Of a stretch of DNA of 24,604 nucleotides, positions 24,044-24,604 are shown in pieces (positions within the stretch are counted from its first letter, which is position 1; each line of letters opens with the position of its first letter). The DNA is from a virus. The stretch lies in IMG/VR virus record IMGVR_UViG_3300031659_000090, positions 1-24,604 of that record; one strand, 5' to 3'. The translations under genes and the position numbers were made by a program. Below the pieces are notes generated by a model. That model did not search any database. It was given only the letters and a program-made list of their open reading frames with translations, and was not told the DNA's origin.

Positions 24044-24514
24044 TTAAACTACCGTAAACACCTGATAGTTGACGTACTGGGAATTCGTGCCACTAGGAGT
24101 AAATGTTACGTTACTGCCCGCTTTGACCTCAAAGTAAACCAAAGGTCTGTTATACCCGTTGTTGGAACCACCGTCACCTCGCACAGCAGCTGCTACTGAA
24201 CTAACTCCGTAATAAGTTGACGCCGTTGGAGCGTTCCCAATAGTCCAGTATCTATAACTTGTTATGGTGCCTGTAACCGTAAGAGTCAGTGTTGAGGATG
24301 TTGTGGCACTAGTTGCAAAGAGAGCAAGGTAACTTATAGCGCCAGCGGTTGTGGTGTAGGCACCAGTACCAAAATGTACTCTGTTGTATGTTGGGTAATA
24401 CGAACCGCCCGCTGCCGCCGCAATAGTAGCCGTTGTTGTGGAATCCAGAGACGCAATGTTTTGCAACTGCCTGCTGTCGTTAATAACGGACGTGCCGCTT
24501 ATCTGTATAGCCAT
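24044..24514 (-). CDS. Fibre/appendage-like protein with ISGTSVINDSRxLxNI N terminus
   Basis: The 156-residue protein has AAAGGA a few bases before the ATG. It opens with MAIQISGTSVINDSRQLQNI, a motif that I recall at the N terminus of many phage tail fibre or collar-fibre proteins. Next come TTTATIAAAAGG and a Ser/Thr/Tyr-rich beta domain (SATTSSTLTLTVTGTITSYR, then PLVYFEVKAGSNVTFTPSGT). The globular C-terminal domain could bind a receptor or cap a trimer. No membrane or catalytic motif is present. It is followed by the small fibre-associated gene at 24004, so the two may work as a fibre-chaperone pair. Confidence 0.78.
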   Translation of the reverse strand: MAIQISGTSVINDSRQLQNIASLDSTTTATIAAAAGGSYYPTYNRVHFGTGAYTTTAGAISYLALFATSATTSSTLTLTVTGTITSYRYWTIGNAPTASTYYGVSSVAAAVRGDGGSNNGYNRPLVYFEVKAGSNVTFTPSGTNSQYVNYQVFTVV

Positions 24515-24532
24515 CTTCGTGTCCTTTCACTA

Positions 24533-24604
24533 TTAGCTGTTAAGTTGTGTATGTAAAGCAGGCTTAGTGGGCCAAGTTACGTCCGTTGGGAAGTCAGCTT
24601 GATC
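24533..24604 (-). CDS. C-terminal end of a gene truncated by the window edge
   Basis: A minus-strand frame open from the right edge reads DQADFPTDVTWPTKPALHTQ and stops at the TAA 24533-24535. Only 23 residues are visible. The TDVTWPTKP segment matches the D-x-TWPTKP tail found out of frame after the small gene at 23774, so this is probably a related fibre-associated protein. It is followed 18 bases later by the fibre-like gene start at 24514, which fits operon spacing. Confidence 0.6.
   Translation of the reverse strand, partial: DQADFPTDVTWPTKPALHTQLNS

Overview
The window reads as part of a tailed double-stranded DNA phage genome, most like the podovirus-type phages common in marine and freshwater metagenomes. 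Three things point there. A replication module faces a long virion and lysis operon. Genes are packed with ATGA and TAATG stop/start overlaps. Several protein types recur in such phages: a P22 gp10-like tail protein, a GTA-type three-TM holin, an M15 peptidase endolysin and a giant ejection-type protein. No terminase, portal, capsid, DNA polymerase, integrase, tRNA or rRNA gene is visible, so this is a partial genome. The host cannot be named from the sequence; base composition is fairly balanced, which argues against a very AT-rich host such as SAR11.

Plus strand, 1-5502, DNA metabolism. A SNF2-family helicase truncated at its N terminus by the window edge is followed by a 62-bp gap holding an imperfect 20-bp direct repeat. 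Then come a small coiled-coil protein, an excisionase-like HTH protein, a possible ssDNA-binding protein with four cysteines and an acidic tail, a strong hairpin terminator, a 937-residue primase-helicase fusion (AEP primase, DUF927, P-loop ATPase) and a small unknown protein. A rho-independent terminator at 5564-5590 ends this operon where it meets the opposing one.

Minus strand, 24604 down to 5592, late genes. In transcription order: the C-terminal end of an unknown protein; fibre or appendage genes alternating with small proteins (24514-22005); the tail nozzle-like protein and small accessory genes (21983-19784); a lysis block of membrane proteins, two holin candidates and an M15 endolysin (19784-17773); a GNAT acetyltransferase; then four proteins likely to be virion-associated or ejection proteins (17277-5592). 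The last is a 2169-residue polyvalent protein with a HEMTH zinc-metallopeptidase site.

Observations most worth checking: the giant metallopeptidase ejection protein; a conserved-looking C-terminal tail that sits in the -1 frame after a small fibre-associated gene and matches the end of the truncated gene at the window edge; two tiny genes of 27 and 43 residues, the second without an ATG; a terminator placed inside the replication operon; and the direct repeat upstream of that operon.
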